Counted from the first letter of the stretch, positions 36,327 through 48,128 are shown. The stretch: DNA of 64,000 nt from Diphasiastrum complanatum (GCA_029204225.1 CM055111.1:25426404-25490403); one strand, 5' to 3'. Numbers and translations: made by a program. The notes: generated by a model not told the origin, from the letters alone.

Positions 36327-39300
36327 ATGGTGGCCCCTGGACCTGCCAGTACATCATCGTATGGGCCAGTTGGAGCTTCGGTAGGACACTGGTCCTCTAT
36401 GTACAGATGGATTCCAATCGTTGGGGCATTCGTTGCGTTTTTCTTCGCATGCGCAGGAGGTGCAAACGATGTTGCTGCCTCGGTATGTTGTCTTAACCTT
36501 TACATGCTTGCTTTTCTTTCACGTTTTTCGGCCAATCTAACGTTTATAAGTTATATAATGTAGACTGAACCAAGATCCACGTTATAAAATGGCGAAGTAT
36601 AGCTGGTTCGGAATGCCATGTATTATGCTATACAATTGAGACTGATGAAGGATGAACTAAGAAAAAGTTTCATCCATTGACAAAGCTATGTACAGTATCC
36701 TAGAATAATTTTTTCCACAGTGTGTATCAATTGATTTGCTTATTATGCATTGTAGAAGCTGGGTGCAGTTTTTATGAATATATTTTCCCCATGTATCAAT
36801 CGATTGGTTTATTTACTATGCAGTTTGGAACGTCTGTTGGATCAGGAGCCCTAACACTTCTCCAAGCAGTGCTGATAGCCTGCATCATGGAGCTATCAGG
36901 GGCTGTTTTCGCGGGAGATCGTGTTGTGGATAGCTTGCAGTTTTCATCGGTAATTTATATTAATAGTCAAGCTTAAATCGAAGAACACCAGTTGAATGAG
37001 AAGTTGAAATGCCAACCTTCAATGAGAACACCAACCTTAACCTTCGGAATATCAAATATAGTTTCCGTTTTGGTATTAACATCACCCAACTCTTGCTAGC
37101 TGTTAATGTTATAAAAATTGAAGACAATTATTGCAACAAACAAAAATTTGATAATTAATGTCTCTCTCAAATTCTATCTTGCGAAAGGGCTCCTAGGAAG
37201 AAAACAGCTGATGGAAGGCAGCCTTGTTGAGCATTTCCCTACTCCACCAAGTTTCTTGATGGTTCTTGTGAATGCTGCTTTGATTCTATGTAGTTGATAT
37301 TCTAACTGTATGTGCTCCTATCTTTTTCCTTTCCTAGATAATCAAGAAAGAGCCTCCAGATGCAGGTCTCTTGATGTGGGGATTCTTCATCGTGCTAATT
37401 GCAGCAAGTACTTTCCCAAAAGCTTTATTAGAGAAATCTCTATTAGAACTTGAATACTAGTAGATTTGTTTATTTCTACGCTACTGCAGTCGATGTGATT
37501 TTAAAAATTTTAGGTTTAGGTCGTTAATTTCATGTTATGTTACAACTTTGCCAATTCAGACAAAATTGCACATTGAAGGGATATCTGCTGTTTTGTAGCT
37601 CTGTGGCTTGCATTTGCCACCTATTTGGAGATGCCAGTTTCCTCTTATGCTGCTATTGTGGGGGGCGTTGTAGGGATATCTCTCAGTACTGGTGGCTTTG
37701 ACTCAGTATTTTGGAATGAGGTGATGCTCTGCAAAGTCACTCTACCAAGCTCATAACTTTCTGCAAATTTCTCTTCATTGAAGTACTTAGAGAGACTTTT
37801 TCTGCCCTAGCTGGAAGACATTGGACATCCAGCTTACACCAGAATTTCCTTCTGTTAAGGCTACCGGTCCTGCCTTCTTTTCTGTTTATCTAATGCAAAC
37901 ATTCTTTTTATGTATCTTTCATTGGCCAGACTCGTTCAGACTCTGTACTGCATGTGGGGGGCATTTTGGCAGTTGTTATATCATGGTTTCTTGCTCCTAT
38001 AATAGCAACATTAGCCTCCTTCCTTTTCTTCAGTACAACAAAACTTTTCTTATTGCGACAGCAGAAAGCGGAAGAACGAACAGTGCAAGTCATACCAATC
38101 TATTATGGAGTCACTGTAGTGGTCATCATGTTTTTTATCATTTATAAGGTACAACCATGTTGTTATCTTTCCACACTGAGAATTGATGCGTTTTAAGTAG
38201 AAGGGTCGTGATTAAAGTCCCTTAATAAACTTGAATCTGGAAAGTTTTATTGCTTGAATCTTTTAAGCAAGTGTTTTCTTCACAGGGAGTTCCGAGGTCA
38301 GATTTGGATGAACTAAGTTTTGGAAAAGCGGTAGCCATAGCTGGTTCTTCAGGGGTACTTGCAACTATTCTTGCTTATGTAAGTTGTCCCAAGGTCTTTC
38401 TTTCCTTTTCTTAGAGATGTGAAGTTTTGAATGGCAAATCAATTTGTGCAAGACTTTCATGTTGTACAGTGCACCTATATGCAAAGTACTGCATAAAGAG
38501 CTTATAGCTTCATTTGCATGTTTTTCTGTTATAGCTATATTGTGGTTGATACCACTACCTTTGGCTTGTTGCAGCTTGTAGTGGTACCTTTGGCTCGAAA
38601 GCGTCTTACACGAATTGATGCTGTTACGGATCAGCAGCATGTGCCACAGAATCTTTTAAAACAGGAAAAGGTTGAATTTGACACTGAACAACAACCCCAA
38701 GAAGTGACAGCTGACGATCTTATCAAACAATTCAATGAGCGGAAAGTGTTAGACACAGTGTATGAAGCTGAAGAAGAAGAGATAGGTGATCAAAGTCCTG
38801 CAATGAAGCGGCTACCTTCTGTGGGAGCTGTTAGAATATCTTTTGGGCAGCTCTTGGCGTGCACTCCTCACAAACTCAGTTTTAGGCGTTTGAGATCTCC
38901 TCGTCGACTAACAAATCGTCAAAAAGTTGACAAATTTTTTCAAAAGTTTAAAGCTTCAACATTTGGACATGTATGTGACAAGATTTGAACTTTCTTGCAT
39001 GATAAACTTTATTGCATTGTAAGAAGGGTTGGACCAGTTTAGCATAGTTTGGAGATGCTGGAATATATTGTTTTGAAAGATACCAGGTTAACCACTGTGT
39101 GCTTGTAAGGCTTTACCCTGTAGTGTGAGCTTATTTCTGCATAGTTATCATTTACACAAGCTTGCATTTGCTGGTAGTCACCTTTTGATTTTCTAGGCAT
39201 TCCTGGAGGACTATTGCTTAGGTCTTTGTTCTAGTTGGATTTGCCATTTGACAGACGAATTGGAATTGGATCACCTTGCAGAAAATTGGGTACAGTTATG

Positions 39301-40412
39301 AAGTAGCTGTCTGGCATACATTGGCAGAAAAGTTTGACAAAAAAGCAGAAGAGCTTTTTGGTTTTTTACAGGTCCTTACATCATGCGCTGCAGCGTAAGT
39401 GAGCTTTCATGTCCTGTGGACTCATGTTTCAGTTACATCGAAGTGATTCTCATGTTTCACTTACATCAAAGTGATTCTATTTTTGTCACCTAGGTCCATA
39501 ATAAAAGTGTATTATTTGGTTTGAGTGATGTGCAAGAGATTCATTACTGTAGCTTGAGAAATTGAGAAAGTTAGATTTAAACCTAGCTGCCTTTACGATG
39601 TCTTTCCAACAGGTTTTCCCATGGGGCAAATGACATACCCACTGCAATGGGCCCGTATGCGGCAATTGTTCAGATTTACAAGAATCCTTTGGAATTACCC
39701 CACAAGAAGGTGGAGGTAAGCAGGTCTCTCTCAGTCTAATTGTTTATATGGCTAGTAGAACTCAGGTCTTGTTCATGAAGTGTTCTAAATCATTCGAGGA
39801 ACATTCAAAAACTGTTTTGGCAGATCTGGATTTCTGCATTGGCAGCTATTGGCTTTTGTTTAGGCTTTGCTTTCTGTGGATGGAAACTGGCTCGCTGTCT
39901 GGGAGGCCGTATCACCTATTTATCACCTTCAAGGGGGTTTAGTGCTCAGTTGTGTGCTTTAGCTACAATATTAATGGCGTCCAAGGCCAGGTTGCCCGTC
40001 TCAAACACTCACATAGTTGTGGGAGCTATTGTCGGAGTTGGGCTAGCCGATAATGTTAAGGTAATTATAAGACTTGATTCCAGCCGGGTTGCGGTGAGTC
40101 TGAAACTTGTGTGTCCATCATTTTTTGAATATGTTATCATGGTTTGTTCTGCTGAATATCATAGCAACTTATAGTATGTACTATGTAATATCTAGGGTAC
40201 ATAGTATACAGGATATTTATCTTCAAATGAAATTTTTGCATTTGTGAGGTTCATGACGTCTATATGTGGGCTTACTTTTTCAGAATGTAAATTGGAGGTT
40301 GCTGTTGGCATTCGTAGCAGCATGGGCAATGACCATAGTGAGCACATGTGCACTAAGTGCTGGTTTTTTCTCCTTTACGATATATTCACCAGCATATTCT
40401 GTTGTTGAGTGA
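36327..40412 (+). CDS. PiT-family inorganic phosphate transporter, 11 exons
   Basis: A plasma-membrane-type symporter of the PiT/PHO4 (SLC20-like) family moving inorganic phosphate with Na+ or H+. Exons, all GT-AG: 36327-36482, 36824-36949, 37338-37407, 37599-37720, 37930-38148, 38286-38378, 38575-38970, 39255-39394, 39613-39715, 39824-40060 and 40284-40412. Phases agree throughout, giving 596 codons with no stop or frameshift. The duplicated family signature is present: GGANDVAASFGTSVGSG at residues 44-60 and SHGANDIPTAMGPYAA at 443-458. Hydrophobic segments flank both halves, and a charged loop (about 265-425) lies between them. VPVSNTH-type LPVSNTHIVVGAIVG sits near 520. I see no obvious plastid transit peptide; the N-terminus is short and Ser/Gly-rich. 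By family layout it resembles the Na+/phosphate symporters kept in algae and seed-free plants rather than plastid PHT2;1. Ion coupling and localisation are inferred. The exact acceptor sites of exons 5 and 8 are the least certain parts. Confidence 0.93.
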
Positions 40413-41300
40413 GGTCCTGTCAAGAAAGCTGACACGTGAATTTCACTAGCCACAGGCTGAGACCCAACAACTTTTGCATCCATTCATATTGTTAGCAAGC
40501 TTGTGCCATATGTATTCCGACAGTTACAATGCAAAAGAGTGCAGATACTTGCCAAAAATTGAGTGCATACATGGCTTTAGTGACTTTTCTTTCAAAAAGA
40601 GGGTGAAAATTGCCAAGAGGGGTTAACAGCATGAAATGCCAAAGACTGCAGTGATACATCACATTCATATAGAGCTTCTCTCTGATGAAGTTCATGAATT
40701 AACAAGGATTTGAAGGTTTTGAATTGGGGCGTTCAAGCCTTACTGCTTGCTCAATTGACCAGTGTTGGTGTTTGAGCTGTTTCTGCTTGCTCATTGGACT
40801 AGGGATACGGGCCTATAACACACTGAGCAGTGTTTGTGAGCCAGAACGATTTGAGTGGGAAAGTCGAGGAGTCTTTGTTACAATTTGTAAGGCTTTCATT
40901 TGTGAGGATGTGTCAATCCAACATTCTTTTTCATAAGTAGGCATTTGATATTTATGTAGATGTGCAGAAGAGCAGATTCTTTGTGAACTTCTCGTGCTCC
41001 CATGTTTTCATCTGTGGTGTAGGAGCCATCACATCAAACGATCAAAGATCCCTTTCCCCAAACACATTCCTGGAAATATTTTCAAGTACTTACAGCAGTA
41101 TGTTGTGAAGTGTTCTGACTACAAAATTCGAGGGGTCTTTTGACGAATACTGCTAGCTTGAGATTGTAGGAAAATGTGTACAAAAGTGTGCTTTATGGCT
41201 ATGCTTGACATCTAACTACCACGACAAGCGTTTTCTTTTGATACATGTGGTATTCATTTATATATTTTACCAATTTAAAAGGAGCCATTTTTAGGGTAAT
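40413..41300 (+). other. 3' UTR and downstream flank of phosphate transporter gene
   Basis: No other coding region. The transcript end cannot be placed from sequence alone. The stretch is ordinary single-copy-looking DNA without recognisable transposon sequence. Confidence 0.4.
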
Positions 41301-42755
41301 GCAATTCAAGAAACTTGTGATGTGGCAAATATATGAGAGGTATTTACAAAAGTTAATTCTTTGGGTGTGGAAGATTATAAAAAGTTGTTGCTATTGACTA
41401 TTAAAATCCTATATAGCAATAGCAACATGTCCATTTGATTATCTTTAGTTGTGAACATTACTGTTCAAAATTACGATGTCAATTATTGAAATCATTCTTG
41501 TAGCCCATCGTAGCCGATATGGATTAGAGTGCCACTTGTGGCCATGGAGACCCAAGCTAGACCCAGCCCACACATGGCATACATAAACCCAGCCCACATG
41601 TGGCATGCGCGGGCTTCTATATTGGCTTGACCATAAACTTGGATTTTTAGTGTAAATGTTTTACATTACGATGCTAGTGCTTCATAATGCCATTGCAAAG
41701 GAAAGAAGAAAAGGATTTAGTGCATGGCCCCCATTAAGGACTTTCTTATCAACTTTTTCTACCATATTAATAATTACCAAAGATACAAGCAAATGTTTCA
41801 TCGACAAGTTTTAACAGCAAGGAGATGTCCTTGAATTGTGATCTATTGGTTGACATGTTTTTGACATCAAGGTCTTGAGTTTTAAGAATGACGCTACATT
41901 GGGAATGAATGAAAATGGGTTGGATAAGGACAACAAATTGAATGAGCTGGAGATGATGGTGATTTGTGTAATGTGGTAGCATAACATCATAATAAGAACG
42001 AACGATGCTTTTTGTCGAATGAGACAGAATCAAATTATCACATTATACACTGGGGGCTCATGTCCCAATTCATGCATTCGTACGGTCATATGTGTTATTA
42101 ATTACTCACAAATCCAAGAGTAGAAGGTGCACCACTATTGGGTGCTTATGTCATTTAGTCCATCTATAGAGTCTAGGATGTTTTTTTGGGAGCTTTGTGT
42201 TGAACGATTGTTGTCTTTTGCACTCTTGGGTGCTTATGTCATTTAGTCCATCTATAGAGTCTAGGACGTTTTTTTGGAGCTTCGTGTTGAATGATTGTTG
42301 TCTTTTGCACTATTTTTTGGAGCTTTGTGTTGAATGATTGTTGTCTTTTGCCCTTTCTTTGAGGCAAAGCTCCATTGTTTGCTTGCAAAACTTTTACAGT
42401 TCAGTGCCTCCTTTTCTAGCATTTACTTAGGGGTAGAATTTCATCCCATTCAGTAGATTTTAGCCCCCTACTTTTGTGCAAGTTTATAATGATTTCCTTT
42501 CTTGCTATTGGTTATGGCAATGCCAAGTTGACGCGAGATCAACACAAAGCAATATTCCAACTTGAGAGTAAGATTGTTGTTGGGGGCCATGCTGATGGCA
42601 CAATCCTTGGCAACAACCATTTGCTCTAAAGCTATAATCTCTTCGGTTGATTTTGTATACTTGGCATGAAGATTTGTGATTTCTAGTTCATTCTGCTGGA
42701 GTGCTGACTCATAGTTTTCTATTAAGGCCACAACGTTTGATTTTAATTTGTTATA
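41301..42755. other. Non-coding; tandem repeat at 42138-42355
   Basis: No gene recognised. At 42138 and 42226 an 88-bp unit (TTGGGTGCTTATGTCATTTA...) is repeated in tandem, and a third partial copy of its last about 45 bp follows to 42355. A minus-strand frame at 42468-42731 is helical and charged (ESALQQNELEITNLHAKYTK), possibly a coiled-coil tail of a lost transposon ORF, but the evidence is weak. Confidence 0.5.
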
Positions 42756-43430
42756 TTGTGCCTTGTAATGCTCTCTCTTTCGAAGAAATTTTGGGCAGAA
42801 GATGTTTCTACAGCCGCCTACCTACAAAATGTTTCTACAGCCGCCTACCTACAAAATCGATCCATCACCAAAGCCCTGAATGGCAAGACACCTTATGAGG
42901 TGTGGATAGGATCAAAACCATCACTCAAGAATATCAAAGTGTTTGGTTGCATTACTTATGCTCACCATGAAGATCTCAAGAAGACTGGATGACAAAAGCA
43001 CAAAATCGATTTTCGTTGGCTACTCCCCAAACCACAAGGCATACAAGCTCTACAATATGGAAACAAAAAAATAATTCACGAGCAGAGAGGTCATTTTGTG
43101 GAAGATTGAATTATCAACCACAAGGGGAAAGCTCAGGAAATTTTCGATACAGGTATCGAAGAAATTTCCGATCCATGTATCAAAAAAGACTCCAGGATTA
43201 AAAATCAAGAAATCGATACAAACTCGAAAAATGAGCCTGAACAAAAGGGGGTCAAAATTCAGCCAAGAAGATTAAATCGACCAAGACAGCCTCCATCCAG
43301 ATTTTTGTGCAAGAATCAAATACGGTTTCGGAGGCGATGTCTATACCTAATGCTGATCAATGGAAAGCAGCGATGGACACTGAATTCGATTCTCTGATAA
43401 TGAGGAAGCATCACAGAGAGACATTCAAGA
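42756..43430 (+). pseudogene. Copia integrase C-terminus and RT start
   Basis: Reads KKFWAEDVSTAAYLQN, ITKALNGKTPYEVWIGSKPS and LKNIKVFGCITYAH, the integrase C-terminal part, then a basic linker and the RT start (VSEAMSIPNADQWKAAMDTE). A frameshift occurs near 42985. Codons for VSTAAYLQN are exactly duplicated (27 bp at 42804-42830 and 42831-42857). At about 43410 RT stops and integrase sequence from further upstream in the element begins. Confidence 0.78.
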
Positions 43431-43886
43431 AAGGTGGATCTACAAGAGCCAAGAAACCACTTGAACTTGTTCATAGTGATTTGTGCGGCCCAATGTACAT
43501 ACAGGACTTTAGAGAGTAGCTTAGATTGATCATTTGCAAAGCTCAATCTCACAGTACCTTCACCTTTAATAGCTTGTGTGTTATTATCGCCAAGGTGAAC
43601 ATATTTATTAGAACTGTAGGGTGTATAAGACCCAAATATAGTGATGATGTTTTCATAGAGGAAGCGTGCTATAGACTTTGCATAAACTTTGTGTGTTGCT
43701 AAAACCATGTCGATAGGGAGAGCTTACTATTTTATGACATTCATAGATGATTACTCCAGGAGGACATGGATATATTTATTAAAGAAGAAACCAAATGCTT
43801 GTGCTCGCTTCACAGAATTCAAGGCTTTGGTGGAGAACCAGTTGGATGCATGAATCAAAGTGCTTAGATCAAATAGAGGGGGATAC
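43411..43886 (+). pseudogene. Mosaic of Copia and Gypsy scraps
   Basis: Four pieces are joined. 43411-43510 plus: start of Copia integrase (HHRETFKKGGSTRAKKPLEL then VHSDLCGPM). 43515-43640 minus: Copia protease-integrase spacer (SYTPYSSNKYVHLGDNNTQA). 43640-43708 minus: Gypsy integrase (SIARFLYENIITIFG). 43705-43886 plus: Copia integrase core (MTFIDDYSRRTWIYLLKKK, LRSNRGGYLEF), cut by the LTR at 43887. The second plus piece continues the first after a gap, so the minus pieces look inserted into one Copia integrase. Confidence 0.7.
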
Positions 43887-44153
43887 TTAGAATTTGCTTC
43901 AAACAGGAACACAGATCATGCTACATAGTAACACAGACAGAAAACACTCTCCATAGCAAGCTCACATAGCCACTGTATTTCTCAAAATGAAATTACACTG
44001 TACATATAGTTATTCACTCAAGCAACCCATGCATGACCCAGGTTGCCATTGGCGGGACGTGTGTCCCGTCGACTTGCCTCGTGGCGAGGCCAACTGATCC
44101 TTATCAATTGATAGGACCCACATTACAGTACAGTGATTCTACTTTAATTCTAA
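43887..44153 (-). repeat. Copia 3' LTR, TTAGAAT family
   Basis: 267 bp with ends TTAGAATT...AATTCTAA, matching 12545-12814. The minus-strand polypurine tract AAGGGAGAGAG abuts its right end (44154-44164), downstream of a Copia RNase H, which identifies it as a 3' LTR. Confidence 0.82.
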
Positions 44154-45430
44154 CTCTCTCCCTTAAAGTAGAGTCTACTTTTTATACAGTTTTATACATT
44201 GCTTTAAAGTCAACAAACTTTAAGTACAAAAAGCTTTGATCTAAACTTATCAAACTTTTCTCCAACAAGTGGCTTAGTGAAAATATCAGCTAGTTGTTTT
44301 TCCGTACTACAATGAACAACATGAATTTCACGACTCAGCAGCCTCTCACATATAAAGTGATACTGAATCTCAATGTGTTTGGTTCTCGCATGGAACACTG
44401 GATTCTTTGCTAGCTGAATGCCACTCTAACTGTCGCTATGTAACGTCGTGGGATCATTAGAGGAGTTCTAAATCCAAAAAAGACCCTTTGTAAAGATTCT
44501 TTTTATATTTTTTCTCTATTTTTTCTTACACATGGACCAATCAAAACACTCAAATTTGAAATCTACGTAACGTAACTTTTTGAGTCCACATTTTGATTCC
44601 GCACTAAAAATGGCATAACTTTCTAGTAGTAAGTCCGAATTTAGTGGAGTTTGGTTCATTGAAAAGCGCTTGACAAGGGCTTTCCAATGATATGTTATAT
44701 TGCATACTTTTGAGCTACGATTAAAAAGTTATGGCTAGTCAAAAATATTAGTGCTGTAATATTTTAATAATATAAACTACATCTTGCACGAATTTTTAAA
44801 GGGTTCTTTTTGAGCTCAAAGCTCCTCTAATGTTTTCTGCTTCATGCCAACTTCTTCCAAGATTTGTCTCAACCATATAGCTTCATGTGCTGCACTACAC
44901 ATTGCCTTATACTCTGTTTCCGTAGTGGATAGAGCAATTGTTCTTTGCTTCTTACTAGACCAAGAAAAGCAACTACCACAAAACTAGAATGCATACCCTG
45001 TGGTGGATCTACGATCATCATAGTCACCTCCCCAATTCGCATCCACATAGCCACACAACTCAGGTAAACCCTCATGCGTCCTGTAAATCAAACCATAATC
45101 TGAAGTGCCTTTTACATAACACAGAATGCGCTTAGCTGCCTTCCAATGTGTTTCTGTAGGTGCTGCCATAAACTGACTTACAATACCAACAACATAGCAT
45201 ATATCTGGTCTAGTCATGGTAAGGTAAATCAAGCTCCCTACTAATTGCCTATACAACGTAGCATCAAATGATTGTGACTCATCACGCTTAGAAAGCTTTT
45301 TACCTAGTTCAATAGGAGTATTCATTGGTTTGCAATCCTGCAACCTAAACCTGTACAACAACTCTTTGACAAACTTTTCTGTTAAACCCACTTCGTGTCC
45401 TTTTTGCCACACCTCTATGTAGGGTCAAAG
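44154..45430 (-). pseudogene. Copia RT end and RNase H, split by an insertion
   Basis: On the minus strand: RT end (GLTEKFVKELLYRFRLQDCK, RQLVGSLIYLTMTRPDICYV) and connection (HWKAAKRILCYVKGTSDYGL). RNase H follows (CGYVDANWGGDYDDRRSTTG, SSKKQRTIALSTTETEYKAM). The frame is cut after EEVGMKQKT by the 368-bp element at 44460-44827 and resumes with NDPTTLHSDS, HARTKHIEIQYHFICER and DIFTKPLVGEKF. One stop lies near 44985. The RT palm and everything upstream are absent. Its 3' LTR is 43887-44153. Confidence 0.85.
44460..44827. mobile_element. 368-bp terminal-inverted-repeat element (foldback family member)
   Basis: Inserted exactly between two halves of a Copia RNase H. The terminal inverted repeats are imperfect: GAGGAGTTCTAAATCCAAAA at the left and, reversed, GAGGAGCTTTGAGCTCAAAA at the right, extending to about 35 bp. 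It is flanked by TA on both sides. Inside are ATTAAAAAGTTATGGC and an inverted ATGGCATAACTTT. It codes for nothing. Its left end matches that of the 1.39-kb foldback element at 54568, so the two belong to one family. Confidence 0.78.
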
Positions 45431-46150
45431 ATCTTGCATAGTATAGCCCTCCCGCTTGTCAACAAGGGTTAGTTCACTGGATAGGTGCATAGATGCTACT
45501 TTTAGTTAGTTTTCTACTTTTGTCTAACTCTACCTCCCCTAACACTACTCACACTAACTCTACTCCCCTAACTAACTTCATCATGATTGTTGGTGAAGAG
45601 AAAGGATAGAATAAAAGAGAAAGAAGAAGGAGATGAGAGAAAGAGAGAGAGGTGAGATGGAGGTTAGCTCAAATGCTTGATTTCATTGCTTATGGAAAAA
45701 CCTTAACTAGCATAAACAAAAAGCATGAGAAATGGAAATAACAAGCAACCACAACAATAGCATAAGCAAAAGTGATTAGCAAATGAGGATGCTTGAGCTC
45801 TCAAAATGGTAGAGTCTCCTCCTCTCTATTAAGCATGAAAATAGAGTACAAATGGTGCCTTTTTATAAAGTGGGAAAGGCCCCTGCCCCAAAATCCTATT
45901 GGCTAATATTTACATTGATCCTATCCATTCATCTTGGACCCAACTTGATCCAAAGGGGTCCACAAAAAGTACATTGAAATTCACAAGATTCATGTGAGTC
46001 CCAATTTGGACCCAACTCTAAAAAGTAATCTTCTGAGTTTAAAAATGACTTTGGGCCTCTAGTTTTATTTCAAAGGCCCAAGTTTATTTTATTTTATTTA
46101 CAACTTAGGCTTGCGTGCTCATTGGGCCATGGGCTTACGCGCGCAGAATG
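45431..46150. other. Non-coding, LTR-like
   Basis: Contains a TTTATAAA box at about 45865 and AT-rich, direct-repeat-poor sequence similar in style to the Copia LTR at 265-914 (shared words CCTATTGGC, GGACCCAACTT). No coding region. Probably an old LTR, but ends and partner are not identifiable. Confidence 0.35.
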
Positions 46151-46663
46151 CCATGCCCTCGCAACACATTTTATTGGTCGATTTTATTTATTTGCAATTC
46201 GTTGGGAATACCCCCAACAGGGACCCACGACCTGAAGTAGTGCCGGTCCCTCGGCACTCTGCCGGTTCAGTAAAGGGTCTTCTTGGCCCACCTTTGTTGG
46301 ATCAGGTGGCCCGTGACGTCTTCCAAAAAGTTGAGGCGGTCCAGTTTCTTCAAGTCCTTGGACATGTGAAGGGACTTGTGGATGCCTATCAGCCAGTCTT
46401 GGTTGACCCACGCTTGGAATCTGCGTGTCCACCACCTAGGAAGCACCGAAAGCACGCTTCCACTTCCTGTACCAAGGTACCACGTACAAGGTCAGGATTA
46501 ACACAAACTTGATGGTCATCGTTGGCATTATGTTCGGCGACCGTCAGTCCTCTCGCACCGTCAGACAAAAGCCCTGATTAAACCTTTCATTGCCAAACCT
46601 GCACCAAAGATCCCCATCCAAACTAACAACGGTTACCTAATAGATGCTATCACGGAACCAATC
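46151..46663. other. Unassigned GC-richer segment
   Basis: Higher GC than its surroundings and open on both strands (46111-46512 plus; 46267-46455 minus, with RFQAWVNQDWLIGIHKSLHM). I cannot tell which strand was coding. It directly precedes the long plus-strand ORF remnant and may be part of the same element. Confidence 0.35.
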
Positions 46664-48128
46664 ATGCAGGCGGCTGCACATTTGTTGAACAACTTTCTAG
46701 TTGTTTCAACATTTCTCAAGGACAAAATCCAGTCCATGAGTCAGATAGTGGAATCCTTTCTGGAATTCTCTGGCCCCTCTGTTGTGCCATATGACTGGCA
46801 TAGCTTCCTTATTTGTGAACTAACCATCTCCATCAAGCCCAGCAACCGTGATCATATTGCCGCAGACCCCCTTCTGTGTAACTTTACCTGCGTACTTCTC
46901 GAGGCAAAAGTGTGCGGTTTCCACTGTTCCAGCCTTCTTTCTTCCACCGTGCCGCACACTAACCTCTATCCGCCATCTCAAGCATCCACCTCCTCCCAAC
47001 CTGCAATTACTGACACAACGGCCAGCAAACGAATGTGTGGTGTTGCCTCTTCATCTTCATCTCCACCTACTACCCAAAGACGCACAACCACCACCACACT
47101 AACCACTCCATCAACCACCGCCACTTCTTCTTTCGTGCAACCTTCCACTCCTATCTCTGTTGTCACTACCCCTCTTTCTGTTCCATCCACGACTGTTTCT
47201 GTTCCCATCCTCGTTTTTTCTGTCGATATCACTCCCAATTTTGTTTAAGTATCCACTACTCCATCCATCACCATCACATCCTTCATCGCTCCTGCCACCA
47301 CCGTTGCTCCCCTCATGTTTAATCCATCTGATTCTCAATTGTCTCCTGACACTCTGGCGTGGATGCAAGTCATTAATTTTTCACCCCCATGCCAGACCAT
47401 TTCTGCTCCATCCTCGCCTTCCATACTCCACACCACACTTCAATTCCCATCTGTTCCTCCCATCCTCTCGTTTGGACAAACCGTCCTCACCCCCGTTTTC
47501 ACTATTGCTTCTAGCACCACCAAAGGTTGCCGAGGGCAACCAACCGTTGCCTAATGCTGCATTTGTTCAAACCATTTTCATACCATCACCAGATCGGGCT
47601 GATCCCACCGCCCCAGATGATCACAGGTCTCCTGAGAACCTGATTGAAGACAATGACGACGGCACTCCACAAGTTGTCGGGGCCGATACCACACAAGCCC
47701 CTATCAGTGCTAGTGTACCGGCTGCTCTCACCAACTTAACGACGGCATACCAGACTCTGGGCAAATACATCCTGGAGGCGGTAGTAGCCAAGGCTATTTT
47801 GAAAAGCAGGGTACTACACCTGGCAACAAGCAATACACAGCTGCGAGCGAAACTCACAAGGCTGCAGCATGAGCTGCTTCTAGCTCAACAACATGAACAA
47901 GAAGGGCACCGGGAGATTGCCAAGTTGCAGCAGCAGGAGGGCCTCAATCTATACATCCAAAGCCTCTCCAAAGCACTGATAGAGGCCTCCACGAAGGTGC
48001 GGGACTTCAATCCGAAGCATCCCAATGGCTTGCTCCCCTCCAGGCACAACTACAAATTTATGAAGCAAAGAATACGCGCCTGGGGGCGGAAGTCAAAGCC
48101 CTACAAAATGAAAAGCTCGTCTGGTTAG
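46664..48128 (+). pseudogene. Long Ser/Thr/Pro-rich plus coiled-coil ORF, unrecognised
   Basis: A plus-strand frame of nearly 490 codons with one stop at 47246-47248 and one frameshift at about 47520-47550. The N-terminal 95 residues look globular (MQAAAHLLNNFLVVSTFLKD, VVPYDWHSFLICELTISIKP). About 260 residues of Ser/Thr/Pro/Val low complexity follow. An acidic stretch comes next (PENLIEDNDDGTPQVVGADT), then a heptad-like helix (LRAKLTRLQHELLLAQQHEQ, REIAKLQQQEGLNLYIQSLS) and a basic end. This resembles accessory ORFs of large plant retroelements, but no catalytic domain is visible and I do not assign a function. Confidence 0.5.

Noticed and set aside
36483-36823. Intron 1 open frames (for example 36722-36976) as extra transporter exon sequence
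   Set aside because: The GT-AG splice at 36482/36824 joins GANDVAAS to FGTSVGSG exactly as in the family; the upstream frame reads into intron.
37821-37929. Additional transporter exon between exons 4 and 5
   Set aside because: The frame is open, but it would insert non-family sequence; the acceptor at 37929 gives a continuous family-like protein.
47160-47520. N-terminal third of a 322-codon frame (Phe/Leu/Pro/Ser-rich)
   Set aside because: The neighbouring frame carries the coding-like signal here; this part is a shadow frame until the frameshift at about 47520-47550.
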